Part shown: positions 52,238-61,095 of the stretch, piece after piece | How the letters are laid out: each line of letters begins with the position of its first letter | Position numbering within the stretch: the first letter of the stretch is position 1 | Assembly: GCA_965222105.1 (NCBI GenBank) | Contig: CBDCTQ010000022.1 | Coordinates: forward strand, 1 to 64,000 | From: CALGLS01 sp965222105 | Lineage (GTDB): Bacteria > Bacteroidota > Bacteroidia > Chitinophagales > Saprospiraceae | Reading direction: 5' to 3' | DNA: 64,000 nt | Translations under genes and position numbers: made by a program | Notes under the pieces: model-generated | Told to the model about the DNA's origin: nothing | Seen by the model: the letters and a program-made list of their open reading frames with translations, nothing else | Database searches by the model: none

Positions 52238-53159
52238 TCAGCTAAAAGACAGCTTTTGCAAATACCGGGCACCGGCCTCTGCACTTTTCAGGGGGGTGGA
52301 CCCCTCGTATTTTTCCTGTTCTAGTATAAAGTATTTCATGCCGTTTTGCTGGGCCAATTTTACGATGGCAGGCAGGTCGATCGATCCCGTGCCCAGGTCG
52401 CAGGAGGCGTCGCGTTCGTCAGGAGGTGCATTTTTACTGCGGTCTTTAAGGTGGCTGAGCGGGTACCGGTTGGGGTATTTTTTGATGTACTCGAGGGGGT
52501 CGGCTCCTGCGGTTATGACCCAGTAGACATCTAGTTCAAAATCGACGAGTTTGGGGTCGGTGTATTCCATGAGCAGGTCCATGCCGGTGGTGTTTTCGAT
52601 GGGTTGGAAGGTATAGTCGTGGTTGTGGTAGGCGAAGCGGATGCCGTTTTTATTGCAAATTTCGCCACAGCGTTTTAAACTGGTCGCAGTGTTTTTTCCA
52701 CTCGTCTACCGTTTTGGGTGGAAGCAGGCCGGGGATGATGAGGTACGACATGCCGACCTCAGCTGCTTGGGCGGCTTTTTCTTCAAAATTTTCATTGATG
52801 TTGCAATGGCTGGCGACCATTTCGAGGCCCAGGTCGTCGAGGTATTTTTTAAAATCCATGTGCGGCATATCCCAGAACATGCCCATTTCGCCTTCGTAGC
52901 TTTCAATTTGGCGATAGCCATAATCCGCTACTTTTTTCAATACTCCTTTTGGGTCTTTGGGCATATCGTCGCGGAGAGAATACAATTGGATGCCAAACTT
53001 TTTCAAGGCTGGAACAGGAGGAGGTGATGGCTGGGTGGTGGAAGCGTTATCTTTCATTTCTTTTGAAGAAGTATTGTTACAACTTAAATGCGGAAACATC
53101 AGTGTTCCGGCAGAAACGGTGCCTGCCAGTTGTAAAAATCTGCGGCGGTTGCTTTTCAT
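52238..53159 (-). pseudogene. Tat-exported sugar phosphate isomerase/epimerase-like TIM barrel, frameshifted
   Basis: A xylose-isomerase-like TIM-barrel protein. The N-terminal half (169 residues) has a Tat leader MKSNRRRFLQLAGTVSAG and the family stretch KFGIQLYSLRDDMPKDP, then GYRQIESYEGEMGMFW. It breaks at an extra T in the T4 run at 52673-52676 (plus strand). Dropping one base joins it to RCGEICNKNGIRFAYHNHDYTF with the HNH metal-site stretch and to the C-terminal half starting DLLMEYTDPKLVDFELDVYW, giving ~306 residues, a normal length. It is upstream of the GMC small subunit, so the three genes form one minus-strand operon for periplasmic sugar oxidation and isomerisation. The break is probably a sequencing error, not loss. 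Confidence 0.8.
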
Positions 53160-53309
53160 GGTTTTGATGATTGATGGCAGAATGGGAATAGATCATTAAA
53201 TTCATTCAAATGTAAGGAATTTGATGAAATTACCGGCCTGGTTGCTAAAAATATTTGATCTACACCGAGAACGGGGTGAAAAACCGAAAACTAAATATAC
53301 CTTTGCCCA

Positions 53310-54141
53310 ATGATAAAAATTGGCGAATTCAACGACCTGACTGCCTTTCGGCAAACGGACAATGGGGTTTACCTCCGCGACCCAGACGGCCAGGAAGTGT
53401 TGCTACCCAATAAATACGTGCCCGAAAACCTCGAAATGGGCACCGAAATGACCGTTTTCGTCTTCAACGATTCAGAAGACCGGCCCACCGCCACCACCCT
53501 TCAGCCAAAAATACTCCTCCATCAATTTGCCTGGTTGTGCGTCGTGGAAGTCAACAATTATGGTGCCTTCCTCGATTGGGGGTTGGAAAAAGACCTCCTG
53601 GTGCCCTTTTCCCAACAAAAGAAACGCATGAAAGCCGGAGAGTCCTACCTGGTGTGTATGTACAAAGACGAGGTAACCGACCGGCTTGTGGCATCCTCCA
53701 AGATCATCGACTTTTTTTCCCGAAAAGAATTTACACTCACCGAAGGCGAAGAAGTAGATATATTGTTGGGAGAAAAAACGGAGCTGGGGTATCAGGTCAT
53801 CGTCAACCAAGCCCACTCCGGCATGATCTACGACAACGAAATTTTTACACCCGTCCAGTCTGGCCAGCAATTAAAGGGATTCGTCAAACAAATACGCGAC
53901 GATGGGAAGCTGGACATCTCTCTCCAACAAACGGGCTACAAGGCCATCCCCACGCAAGCCCGGTCGATCCTGCAACTGCTGGAAGCCAACGACGGTTTTT
54001 TTACCGCTCACCGATAAAAGCTCGCCGGAAGATATTAAAGCCCGGTTGCAGATGTCCAAAAAGGTGTTCAAAAAAGCCATTGGTGGTTTGTACAAACGAC
54101 GCCTCATTCGATTGGAAGAAGACGGTATATACCTCCGCTAG
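53310..54141 (+). CDS. cvfB: CvfB-family S1 RNA-binding protein, frameshifted near the C terminus
   Basis: A CvfB-like regulator with S1-type OB folds that bind RNA. Residues ~1-60 and ~75-140 are S1-like (VYLRDPDGQEVLLPNKYV, VEVNNYGAFLDWGLEKDLLVPFSQQ), the next S1 is near 145-215 (GYQVIVNQAHSGMIYDNEIF). The winged-helix end is out of frame: one extra T in the T7 run at 53997-54003 sends translation to a stop at 54017, whereas removing one T gives NDGFLPLTDKSSPEDIKARLQ and the usual KKVFKKAIGGLYKRRLIRL end. A TACCTTTG box lies 5 bases before the ATG, so the message could be leaderless. The gene is otherwise intact. Confidence 0.85.
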
Positions 54142-54264
54142 TTGACCGCAAACTTAAGCCATAGATAGCAATCCTCATTTTGACCCCCCTCCTTCTGATA
54201 GCTATAGGGATAGCGCTTCCTTATGTGATATTTTGCATAGGAAAATTCGCTAGAAAAGGACATC

Positions 54265-54500
54265 AGCACACCTGTCTGCCGGAACGAAGTGAAGGTAGAA
54301 CTTGTCCCGAACTCGTTTCGGGATCAGCACATTAGCACATCAGCATATCAGCACCATGAAGGACTCCACTACGTTACGCCTTCACGGCACGAATCAGCAT
54401 ATCAACACCATGAAGGACTCCACTACGTTACGCCTTCACGGCACGAATCAGCATATCAGCATATCAGCACATCAGCATATCAACACCTCAACAAATGTTA
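54265..54500. repeat. 54-bp tandem repeat and palindrome cluster, minus orientation
   Basis: Two units of the 54-bp repeat, marked by ATGAAGGACTCCACTACGTT at 54356 and 54410, lie in opposite orientation to the array at 61146-61330. The palindrome TCCCGAACTCGTTTCGGGA is at 54305-54323 and short CAGCATATCAGCA units follow. No coding value; apparent open frames only read the repeat. The rest of the 54142-54509 gap holds nothing else. Confidence 0.75.
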
Positions 54501-54509
54501 AATTAGGAA

Positions 54510-55577
54510 TTACTGGCTCCCAAACCGCCGAATATCCACCCGTTCATCCACAGCATGTTTTCCGCAAAGGTACTCCACAAAATGATGCGCCCAGTAGGGC
54601 CCCAGGGAAGCCCCCTTGGTTCCCAACCCATTGAAAATGTGCAGATTGCGATGCGTCGGATGCGTCCCTAAAAAAGGCCGGCGGTCCTTTACCGTTGGGC
54701 GGATGGCGGCGTGATGAGCCGTTATTTTGTAAGGGACCGAGATGGAACCGACCAGATATTTTCTCAACTTATCTCTGCCCTGCTGAGTGGGGGATTCTGT
54801 GAGATCGTTCCAGTCGTAAGTAGCTCCCACCCAATAGTTTTTAGGCCCGAAAGGAGCGATGTAACAGCCGTGCCGGACGATTGGAAGACGGCGCTCAGTT
54901 TCCACCGCTATTTCCATGACTTCCCCTTTCGAAACGACAAAGGGAAGGTACTCAAACCAGGGGTTGAACCGCCCCTGCTGCCCTTCACAAAAGACTACCT
55001 GGCGGGCTCTTATATTTTGATATTGAACCCCAGGTGACTCCATTTGCAGTTGTTTGTAATCAAATTGTTGGAAAAATAAAATGCCTTGCGATTCAAAGCG
55101 GGCTTTAAATGCCGTCAAAAGGGTTGGCAGGTCGACCTGGGCCGCCCGGTGAATGCTTCCCCAACTGAACGGCGGGTGGAAAAAGGCGCTAACTCCTTCT
55201 GGTAGCGGCTGGTTGTCGAGGTAAGCAGCGTAAGTGGGGTCTGCACTGCGGCCATCCCACTGGTTTTCGGCCTTGATGTCGGGCAAGGCTCGGTAGATGA
55301 CCTTCTCCTGATAAAGAGATATGCCCAATTGACGTTCGATGGCGCGGTAAGTATCGGCTGCAAATGGGAGGAGGGTGTCGACCATCCAGCTCTTGACCAG
55401 TCGCCTGCCCGTCACGGGATTGATGATACCAGCTGCTACTTTGGTCGATGACCCTTTGTGATGCTGGTCGATGAGGCAAACCTTGTAAGACCGTTGTTGG
55501 AGGAACCAGGCCATCAGCGAGCCGGCCAGCCCCTGCCCAACGATCAAAAAATCAAATGGTGAATCTTTTTTGTGCAA
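54510..55577 (-). CDS. FAD-dependent oxidoreductase of the D-amino acid oxidase/ThiO fold
   Basis: A 355-residue flavoenzyme. FAD binding is at DFLIVGQGLAGSLMAWFLQQ, then VCLIDQHHKGSSTKVAAGIINPVTGRR; the C-terminal half keeps the DAO motif IRPTVKDRRPFLGTHP and NGLGTKGASLGPYWAHH. It may oxidise glycine, a D-amino acid or another amine; the substrate is not readable. No ATG is near the family start. The start codon is TTG at 55577, and TATCTTTG reads on the minus strand over 55582-55575, overlapping the start, so the transcript may be leaderless or the true start lies a few codons inside. It begins 12 bp downstream of the MmcQ/YjbR gene. Confidence 0.8.
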   Translation of the reverse strand: MHKKDSPFDFLIVGQGLAGSLMAWFLQQRSYKVCLIDQHHKGSSTKVAAGIINPVTGRRLVKSWMVDTLLPFAADTYRAIERQLGISLYQEKVIYRALPDIKAENQWDGRSADPTYAAYLDNQPLPEGVSAFFHPPFSWGSIHRAAQVDLPTLLTAFKARFESQGILFFQQFDYKQLQMESPGVQYQNIRARQVVFCEGQQGRFNPWFEYLPFVVSKGEVMEIAVETERRLPIVRHGCYIAPFGPKNYWVGATYDWNDLTESPTQQGRDKLRKYLVGSISVPYKITAHHAAIRPTVKDRRPFLGTHPTHRNLHIFNGLGTKGASLGPYWAHHFVEYLCGKHAVDERVDIRRFGSQ

Positions 55578-55589
55578 AGATAGGATGGC

Positions 55590-55946
55590 TTAGAGGTTGT
55601 CCAAAATCAAGCGGTCTGCCTTTGTCAGTTTCTTCACAACCAGGTCGTAGGAGTGATCGATCAGCTCTTTCAACATTTTTTCCGAAAGGCCTCCTTCAAA
55701 ATTGACGGTGTTCCAATGTTGTTTATTCATATGCCATCCGGGTTGGATTTCCGGATGCTTTTCCCGCAGCTCGACGGCGTATTCCGGGTCGCATTTGAGG
55801 TTGACGGTAAATTCCTCACTGTCCAGGCCAGTGGCGGCAAACATCTTGCCCATCACCTTGAATACGAGGGTCACCTCATCGAAGGGAAAGGTCTCTTCGA
55901 CCCCCTTTTTTTGAAAGCAGTAGATTTGGAACTCTTCGATGTTCAT
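55590..55946 (-). CDS. MmcQ/YjbR-family protein
   Basis: A 118-residue small protein of the MmcQ/YjbR (CyaY-like fold) family. Signatures are EETFPFDEVTLVFKVMGKMFA, FTVNLKCDPEYAVELREKHPEI and the GWHMNKQHWNTV core with the helix pair near the end. Members are thought to bind nucleic acid but the role is not settled. Single domain, usual length, ATG start. It lies just upstream of the FAD oxidase on the minus strand. Confidence 0.9.
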   Translation of the reverse strand: MNIEEFQIYCFQKKGVEETFPFDEVTLVFKVMGKMFAATGLDSEEFTVNLKCDPEYAVELREKHPEIQPGWHMNKQHWNTVNFEGGLSEKMLKELIDHSYDLVVKKLTKADRLILDNL

Positions 55947-56022
55947 ATCTGACTTTTTTTGTTTAAACCAGACAAAATTAGAAAATTTGATTGGATTTAC
56001 TTCGTTTATATTTTGGTAATAA

Positions 56023-56165
56023 AGGGCTTTCTCATAAAAACGATAACTCGTTGATTTTCAATTAACATCTTTTTTGGAAGGGTTCGGCGGGACGCCGAAC
56101 CCAAGCCCCGCGCTCTGTTCCGGCGTCCCGCCGGAACCGCTTCAATTTTTTTATAAGAAAGCCCT
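56023..56165. mobile_element. MITE-like hairpin element, copy 2
   Basis: A 143-bp element nearly identical to the one at 14888-15028. Ends: AGGGCTTTCTCATAAAAA and, inward from the right, AGGGCTTTCTTATAAAAA. TTTGGTAA occurs at 56012-56019 and again at 56167-56174 on the two flanks, a likely 8-bp target-site duplication. The two internal hairpins are kept, one with a single mismatch. It lies 28 bases before the start of the next gene and may affect its expression. Confidence 0.72.
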
Positions 56166-56193
56166 ATTTGGTAAAACTAAAAATATAAACGCC

Positions 56194-56895
56194 ATGAAGA
56201 AAGTATTTGTTTGTTTTATGATCCTTGCCATAGCGAAGCCGGCCCATTCTCAAGACAATGACCATATAGAATTTGGAATAGACGTTATAACTCCTTTGAT
56301 TTGGGCAGTGGGCGGTGACCGTGCATTTGATGAGTTCGAGTTCCTCTATCGGGAATCACAGCAGGATAAGGATCTGAGGATTAAGCTGAGTATCAACAAT
56401 TATAACTACGTGGGCAAGGAGCTAATTTTGGGAAAACAAATAGAGGACAACTCACCAATAAGCCTGACCTATTTTCATGCAAATTACCACCCGAAAACCA
56501 GTTATTTCCTGAGTTTGGGCATTGTAAAGTACTTATCTAACAATAAATTGCCGGTATATTATGGCTTGGATGGAAATATAGGACTGGCAAGTGGGGAAAT
56601 AAAGACAACCATGAGTACGATTATGACCGGAGAAGAAATTGTTGATACCAAGTTTAGAAAAAGAAATAATATGGTTGTGCTGGGAGTGACGCCCGTGTTA
56701 GGAGTGAAGAAGCAATTGACAGAGAATATTTTGTTCGGTATAGAATTCGGGATCAATGTCCATTCGGTTTTTGGCAAATTAGAATATGAAGACGATCAAG
56801 GGCAACCGGCTACCGAAAAAGTAAATCGTTTTGATGTTGGATTTGACCGGATCATAAATGATGTTGCTTTTTTGATTAAGATAGGGCGGGGTTAA
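56194..56895 (+). CDS. Exported beta-rich protein of unknown function
   Basis: A 233-residue protein with signal peptide MKKVFVCFMILAIAKPAHSQ. The mature part alternates polar and hydrophobic residues (IEFGIDVITPLIWAVGG, ISLTYFHANYHPKTSYFLSLGIV, MVVLGVTPVLGVKKQLTENI, ILFGIEFGINVHSVFG), like a small outer-membrane beta-barrel of 8 or so strands. I do not recognise a family. The ATG at 56194 is chosen over a longer in-frame start at 56074, which would run into the hairpin element. No operon partner. Confidence 0.6.
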   Translation: MKKVFVCFMILAIAKPAHSQDNDHIEFGIDVITPLIWAVGGDRAFDEFEFLYRESQQDKDLRIKLSINNYNYVGKELILGKQIEDNSPISLTYFHANYHPKTSYFLSLGIVKYLSNNKLPVYYGLDGNIGLASGEIKTTMSTIMTGEEIVDTKFRKRNNMVVLGVTPVLGVKKQLTENILFGIEFGINVHSVFGKLEYEDDQGQPATEKVNRFDVGFDRIINDVAFLIKIGRG

Positions 56896-56899
56896 TGGC

Positions 56900-57398
56900 T
56901 AGTGTTCTACAAACTAAATTTCCGGCATATTGGAGCGTTGGTTGTTAGCGGGTCACCTGCCGCCGGTAGGCAAGGATTCGAGTGCCCCGCTAACTTAAAC
57001 ATTTGAAAAGCAATCACTTGATAAGGTTCCATCCCGATAGCTATCGGGAGGACTTGGTAAGGCCGAATGCTTCCGACAAATCACATGCAGGGCCCCTGGC
57101 CCTATAACTGGTGTGTATTATCGCTGTTTTTACCAACATTTCGGCCCCCTGGGCCTTGATTTGAGGTAAGATCCATACTTTGGAACACCATCAATCACTT
57201 AAAATAACGGGGGCGCGGGAAACCTTGCCTACCCAGATACATATCGGGGCAGGCGCCCCCGTTAAACTGCCTGCCATGAAGCATGCAGTGAAGGCATAAC
57301 CCTTCATTGGCAGAGCGAAGCGGCGTCCCCCGTATCAAGTCCGGGGCAGGCTTTCTTGGCCCGCCATACTGCCAATAACTTTGTTTTACTAAGCACTA
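56900..57398. mobile_element. TAGTG-ended repeat element, copy B with insert
   Basis: A 499-bp element whose two ends match copy A at 17009-17173 (TAGTGTTCTACAAACTAAAT at left; CAAAGT..CACTA at right). The GTTAGCGGG/CCCGCTAAC stem is conserved near the left end. About 330 extra bases lie between, with the palindrome TCCCGATAGCTATCGGGA at 57032-57049 and a 10-bp stem AACGGGGGCG/CGCCCCCGTT. GATTTGAGGTAA near 57157 recurs inverted at 57463. No coding capacity. 57399-57575 has no further feature. Confidence 0.5.
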
Positions 57399-57575
57399 GA
57401 CAGGTTCGTGTCAAAAACTTTATGAACCGTTGATCCTAATAACTATCAGGATGGAACACTTTACCTCAAATCAAAGCCCGGAGAGCTTGCCCCACGAATA
57501 GCGAGGCCCGGCATGGTATTGGTCGGGAGCCGCTCAGACGTAGCAAGCCTATACTTTGGAGTCTTATAAAAATAT

Positions 57576-57729
57576 GAGTGTGTGACGTATTAGCGGAACC
57601 TCTCACCACAAAGGCTCCAAGACACAGAGCCACACAAAGATTTTCTCTGTGAATCTTTGTGTCCCCGTCTGGCCGCCGGACAGGTTCGTGTCTTTGTGGT
57701 AAAGGCCGCAGCGATTTTGTCACGCACTC
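57576..57729. mobile_element. GAGTG..TGAC-ended repeat element, copy 2
   Basis: A 154-bp copy of the element at 19241-19444. Ends are GAGTGTGTGACG and TGTCACGCACTC. Inner text GAATCTTTGTGTCCCCGTCT and GTTCGTGTCTTTGTGGTAAA is shared. It lies between copy B of the TAGTG element and the TPMT gene; 57730-57803 has no other feature. Confidence 0.65.
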
Positions 57730-57803
57730 TAAAAATATTATGAACTTATAGTAAACAATACATCAACATTTGAACGATCTCAAACTCACCTCCCCCGATC
57801 AAA

Positions 57804-58403
57804 TCAATCCTCCACCAAAACCCTCGCCTTCATCCTAAAAAACAGCTCCCGCCCTGCCCGGGGTTTTATAGAAAGTGGGCTTACCTCCATTTCCAGAACC
57901 TCAAAATAGGGGCTAAACAATCCCAGATACTCCGCTTTGGTGCCCCCGAAAGGAGGTCCAGGCTGATCGAAGGGCTGGGCAAAAAGAAGGCCTGCCACCA
58001 TACCTCCAGGTTGCAACAACTCCCAGGCTTTTTTAGTGTAAGCGGGTCGTTGGTCCGGGGGAAGGGCGCAGAAAAACGTCTGTTCCAGCAAGAGGTCGTA
58101 GTGGCCGGTCAGATCGAAAAAATCGTGGCAGAGGAGTTGTCGTTTCGGAAAATCCGGATAATTTTGGTGAAATTGTTCCAGCGGTTCCGGCGCCCAGTCG
58201 CAGACCCAGCTGTTGTAAAACCCTTGTTGGAAGAGGTAAGCTGCTTCGTGAGCCAGTCCAGCTCCGGGAATGAGGATTACGATGCTTTTGTCTTCCAGTT
58301 GATCGACAAAGGCAGTGAGTGGAGTAGTTGGGGCACCGGCATCCCAGGGGATGTTGCGGTTGCGATAGCGGTCGTTCCAGTAATTCTTGTTCAATATTGA
58401 CAT
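57804..58403 (-). CDS. Thiopurine S-methyltransferase-like methyltransferase
   Basis: A 199-residue SAM-dependent methyltransferase of the TPMT family. It opens NYWNDRYRNRNIPWDAGAPT, has the SAM motif VILIPGAGLAHEAAYL, then YDLLLEQTFFCALPPDQRPAYT and PPFGGTKAEYLGLF, all as in the family. Bacterial members methylate thiols, or selenium and tellurium species; the substrate is unknown here. The ATG at 58403 is preferred to the TTG one codon before. It is flanked by repeat elements on both sides. Confidence 0.88.
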   Translation of the reverse strand: MSILNKNYWNDRYRNRNIPWDAGAPTTPLTAFVDQLEDKSIVILIPGAGLAHEAAYLFQQGFYNSWVCDWAPEPLEQFHQNYPDFPKRQLLCHDFFDLTGHYDLLLEQTFFCALPPDQRPAYTKKAWELLQPGGMVAGLLFAQPFDQPGPPFGGTKAEYLGLFSPYFEVLEMEVSPLSIKPRAGRELFFRMKARVLVED

Positions 58404-58423
58404 CAAGGAATTAGGAATTTATT

Positions 58424-58637
58424 GAGTGCATGACATATCTACCTGGCGGTAGACAGGCCTGCCGGCCGACAGGCGGGTTAGCGGATCATCGCGGTTACAA
58501 ACCTGCCGGCCGGCAGGCGGGCCGCGACGAACGACGTCTATACACAGATTTTCTCTGTGAATCTTTGTGCCTCCGTGCCTTCGTGGTTATGTTGCAGCGA
58601 TTCCCGCCATTCGGCGGGACAGGTTTGTCATGCACTC
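58424..58637. mobile_element. GAGTG..TGAC-ended repeat element, copy 3
   Basis: A 214-bp copy with perfect 12-bp ends GAGTGCATGACA and TGTCATGCACTC. Both ends differ from copies 1 and 2, yet still pair with each other. Inner palindromes CCTGCCGGCCGACAGG and CCTGCCGGCCGGCAGG, then ATCTTTGTGCCTCCGTGCCT, follow the same plan. It lies upstream of the TPMT gene. Confidence 0.65.
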
Positions 58638-58679
58638 GAATTTATTGAACTGCGGAAATCAATAATAATTACATAATTT

Positions 58680-59882
58680 CTAATCTTCAAAAGGTATCTC
58701 CGCCGTCTCCGGTTCCTGGAAAACGGGCTCGGCCAATTCTGGTTCCGTCTCTTGTTTAACTGCTTTAAAGCGCACGTGCAGTTTGTAGCCTCTGCCCAGC
58801 TGTTGCAAAACGGGACTGAAGATCATCGACATGATCTCCTTGGCCTGCTCTCTAGCCTTGTTCATAATGCCGCTTTCGCGGGCCTCTCTTCTAAACTCCG
58901 ACCGTAGGATATTGAAATTGCGGTTGAAATCGCTGTTGTTGAGTTCGCGCATCCACCCTATGTCCAGTTTGTCAACTTTTGGGTATACCTCGTGGCTGAG
59001 AATGGAGGGTTCGGCCATAGTCAATACGACCGTTTTATGTTTCTCACTGAGTTTGATGTCGAAATAGTCGTTCAGGTTAAAACCCGCCTTGAGGATGCTC
59101 ACGGCAGAAATTTCCACGTCGGTAGACGAGACCGCCACCCCCCAAATCTTGGTTTGCATTTGTTTGCTCAGCCCTTTCTTGTCGCGTATTTCCACGGTGG
59201 CTAGTTCGGCGATCATTTTTTCTACCTTTTCTTCGAGCAGCCCTTTCGATTTGGCAAAATCGTCGATGGCGGCCCGTTCCTGCAACCGGGCGATCACGGG
59301 ACGCAGGGCCTCCGTCATGGCGATGGCACAGGGTGTTTCTACCTTTTTGCCACGGACCACTATTTTGCCATCCTCCGACTTCACCATCGACATGATGACG
59401 TGGTTGACCAGGAAGCAGGTGTATTTGGAAGCCACTTCGTTGAGAATTTCGGCGGCGCTGCTGTATTCGTTTTCGTACCAGGCTTCGTAAAAATTGGCGC
59501 TGGAGTCGCGCAAAGCGATAAAGTCGTTGTAATAAAGTTGCCGGAGGTAGTTATGGTGTTCTTTATATCTCGGCTCCAGTTGCACCATCACGCTGTCGGG
59601 GAGGTTCATCCGTTGGGCCACGTGCTGGAGGATGGACATGTTGAGGTCGTAGACCATTTCATTAAATTCCCGGCGGTACCGCTGCGGATTGGTCAGTATG
59701 GCCAGGGCGGTTTCATTGTCCATATCAAACTGAAAGTCATTGGGCACGTAATTGATCTGCATCTCCTTGGGAACAAAGGTGGTGCCGGCCACATTGTTTT
59801 TATAAAAATTGTAAAAAATGTAGGCGCCCAGGCAGATTAGGGTGGTGTAGAGGAGCAATTTTCCGATGGTAGGGCCATTCAT
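58680..59882 (-). CDS. DUF4230 membrane-anchored protein
   Basis: A 400-residue protein. A single membrane helix at about 9-25 (LLLYTTLICLGAYIFYNFY) anchors it; the remainder should be periplasmic. Residues ~225-385 match DUF4230, with VEISAVSILKAGFNLNDYFDIKLSEK, LTMAEPSILSHEVYPKVDKLDIGWM and MSMIFSPVLQQLG. Function unknown. The middle segment has a long helix pair with HHNYLRQLYYND. It is separate from its neighbours, followed downstream by a repeat element. The domain call is good; no role is proposed. Confidence 0.72.
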   Translation of the reverse strand: MNGPTIGKLLLYTTLICLGAYIFYNFYKNNVAGTTFVPKEMQINYVPNDFQFDMDNETALAILTNPQRYRREFNEMVYDLNMSILQHVAQRMNLPDSVMVQLEPRYKEHHNYLRQLYYNDFIALRDSSANFYEAWYENEYSSAAEILNEVASKYTCFLVNHVIMSMVKSEDGKIVVRGKKVETPCAIAMTEALRPVIARLQERAAIDDFAKSKGLLEEKVEKMIAELATVEIRDKKGLSKQMQTKIWGVAVSSTDVEISAVSILKAGFNLNDYFDIKLSEKHKTVVLTMAEPSILSHEVYPKVDKLDIGWMRELNNSDFNRNFNILRSEFRREARESGIMNKAREQAKEIMSMIFSPVLQQLGRGYKLHVRFKAVKQETEPELAEPVFQEPETAEIPFED

Positions 59883-60064
59883 AAGCGATGTGTTTTATGT
59901 GATTTACCGTTTCAGGCAGGTTTACAAAGAAAACCATTCCGCAAGGCATCTCCTAACATCTGGATGGATATTTTGCAGGCAGCGTCGGGCAACGGATAGG
60001 CGTTTTACGAAAAACACGCTAAAAATCACTAAAGAATTTCTCTTAGATAGTTAGTATGATTTAA

Positions 60065-60096
60065 GCCGTATTGCCATGTGGGAATACGGCTTTTTT
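60065..60096 (+). terminator. Rho-independent terminator without an obvious upstream gene
   Basis: GCCGTATT (60065-60072) and AATACGGC (60083-60090) form an 8-bp stem with a 10-base loop, followed by TTTTTT at 60091-60096 on the plus strand. No plus-strand gene ends before it; the DUF4230 gene runs the other way. It may end a short RNA from the 59883-60064 gap or act as an upstream block for folP. Confidence 0.6.
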
Positions 60097-60131
60097 AGTT
60101 AAATTTGGCGCGCCTGAAATCAGGATATTGC

Positions 60132-60225
60132 TCAGAAAATGTGTCAAGAGGGCGGATTTCCCTTCCCGCCTGCCGGTCGGCATGGCAGGGATCAAAGGTG
60201 CGCGAAAGGCGGACACAGTTTTCTG
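60132..60225. repeat. Long inverted repeat in the folP leader
   Basis: TCAGAAAATGTGTC at 60132 and its near-reverse complement GACACAGTTTTCTGA ending at 60225 differ by one base of length and enclose ~65 bases. The structure lies 28-121 bases before the folP start. It could be a folded leader or a solo small element. A TAAATTTG box at 60100-60107 lies just upstream and could be the -7 element. Confidence 0.45.
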
Positions 60226-60252
60226 AAAAGTATCGGGATCGGGCTACCATCT

Positions 60253-61095
60253 ATGCTTTTCGAACAACAAACCATCAACTGCCGTGGCCAACTACTCGAT
60301 TTGAGTCGTCCCCTCGTCATGGGCATCCTCAACCTGACCCCCGATTCTTTTTTCGACGGAGGACGCTATACCACTGATAGTCAATTGCTTAGGCGGGTAG
60401 AGCAGATGCTGGAAGAGGGCGCTGCCATCATCGATGTGGGAGGGATGTCGTCCCGGCCCGGTGCGGCGATCATACCTCCTGAAGAAGAGCTGAAAAGGGT
60501 GACCGGCCCCATACAGCAAATATGTAATCGATTTCCAGAGGCCGTATTGTCTATTGACACCCTTTCGAGCGAGGTAGCCAGGGAAGCGGTGGAGGCTGGC
60601 GCCAAAATTGTCAATGATATCAGTGCCGGAAGACACGATACGGGGATGATTTCCACCGTTGCTGCCCTCCGCTGTCCCTTTATAGCCATGCACATGCTTG
60701 GACAACCCGCCACCATGCAGCAATCTCCGGAATACGAAGATGTAGTCGAAACTGTTTTCACCTTTTTTGCCGAAAGGCTGACCCATTTACGAAAAGCGGG
60801 CATCCTGGATGTGATCCTGGACCCAGGATTTGGATTTGGCAAAACACTTGCCCACAATTTAGAATTGCTGCAAAACCTATCCGTTTTTCGTATATTGGAA
60901 CTACCTTTGCTGGTGGGAATTTCGCGAAAATCAATGGTTTGTAAACTGCTGGATGTCAGCCCAAAAGACGCTCTTAACGGAACTACCGCTTTACATATGA
61001 TCGCCCTCCGGGCAGGGGCCCGCATACTACGGGTACACGATGTGCGGGAAGCGATGGAAGCTGTGAAGGTACATGAGGCGATGGGGGGGGGGTGA
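60253..61095 (+). CDS. folP: Dihydropteroate synthase
   Basis: A 280-residue TIM-barrel enzyme that joins 6-hydroxymethyl-dihydropterin pyrophosphate and p-aminobenzoate in folate synthesis; it is the target of sulfonamides. Signatures: VMGILNLTPDSFFDGG, VGGMSSRPGAAIIPPEEEL, SIDTLSSEVA, IVNDISAG, LDPGFGFGKTLAHNLELL and LVGISRKSM, with the closing RILRVHDVREAMEA. I start at ATG 60253 (MLFEQQTINCRG), because an upstream start would begin inside the inverted repeat. The C terminus ends in a run of ten G that reads MGGG. A second, diverged copy of the same C-terminal end lies at 61547-61636 beyond a repeat array. Confidence 0.95.
   Translation: MLFEQQTINCRGQLLDLSRPLVMGILNLTPDSFFDGGRYTTDSQLLRRVEQMLEEGAAIIDVGGMSSRPGAAIIPPEEELKRVTGPIQQICNRFPEAVLSIDTLSSEVAREAVEAGAKIVNDISAGRHDTGMISTVAALRCPFIAMHMLGQPATMQQSPEYEDVVETVFTFFAERLTHLRKAGILDVILDPGFGFGKTLAHNLELLQNLSVFRILELPLLVGISRKSMVCKLLDVSPKDALNGTTALHMIALRAGARILRVHDVREAMEAVKVHEAMGGG

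Noticed and set aside
56023..56165. Hairpin element considered as a rho-independent terminator
   Set aside because: Stems lack a following T-run in the right place and the whole unit recurs with terminal inverted repeats.
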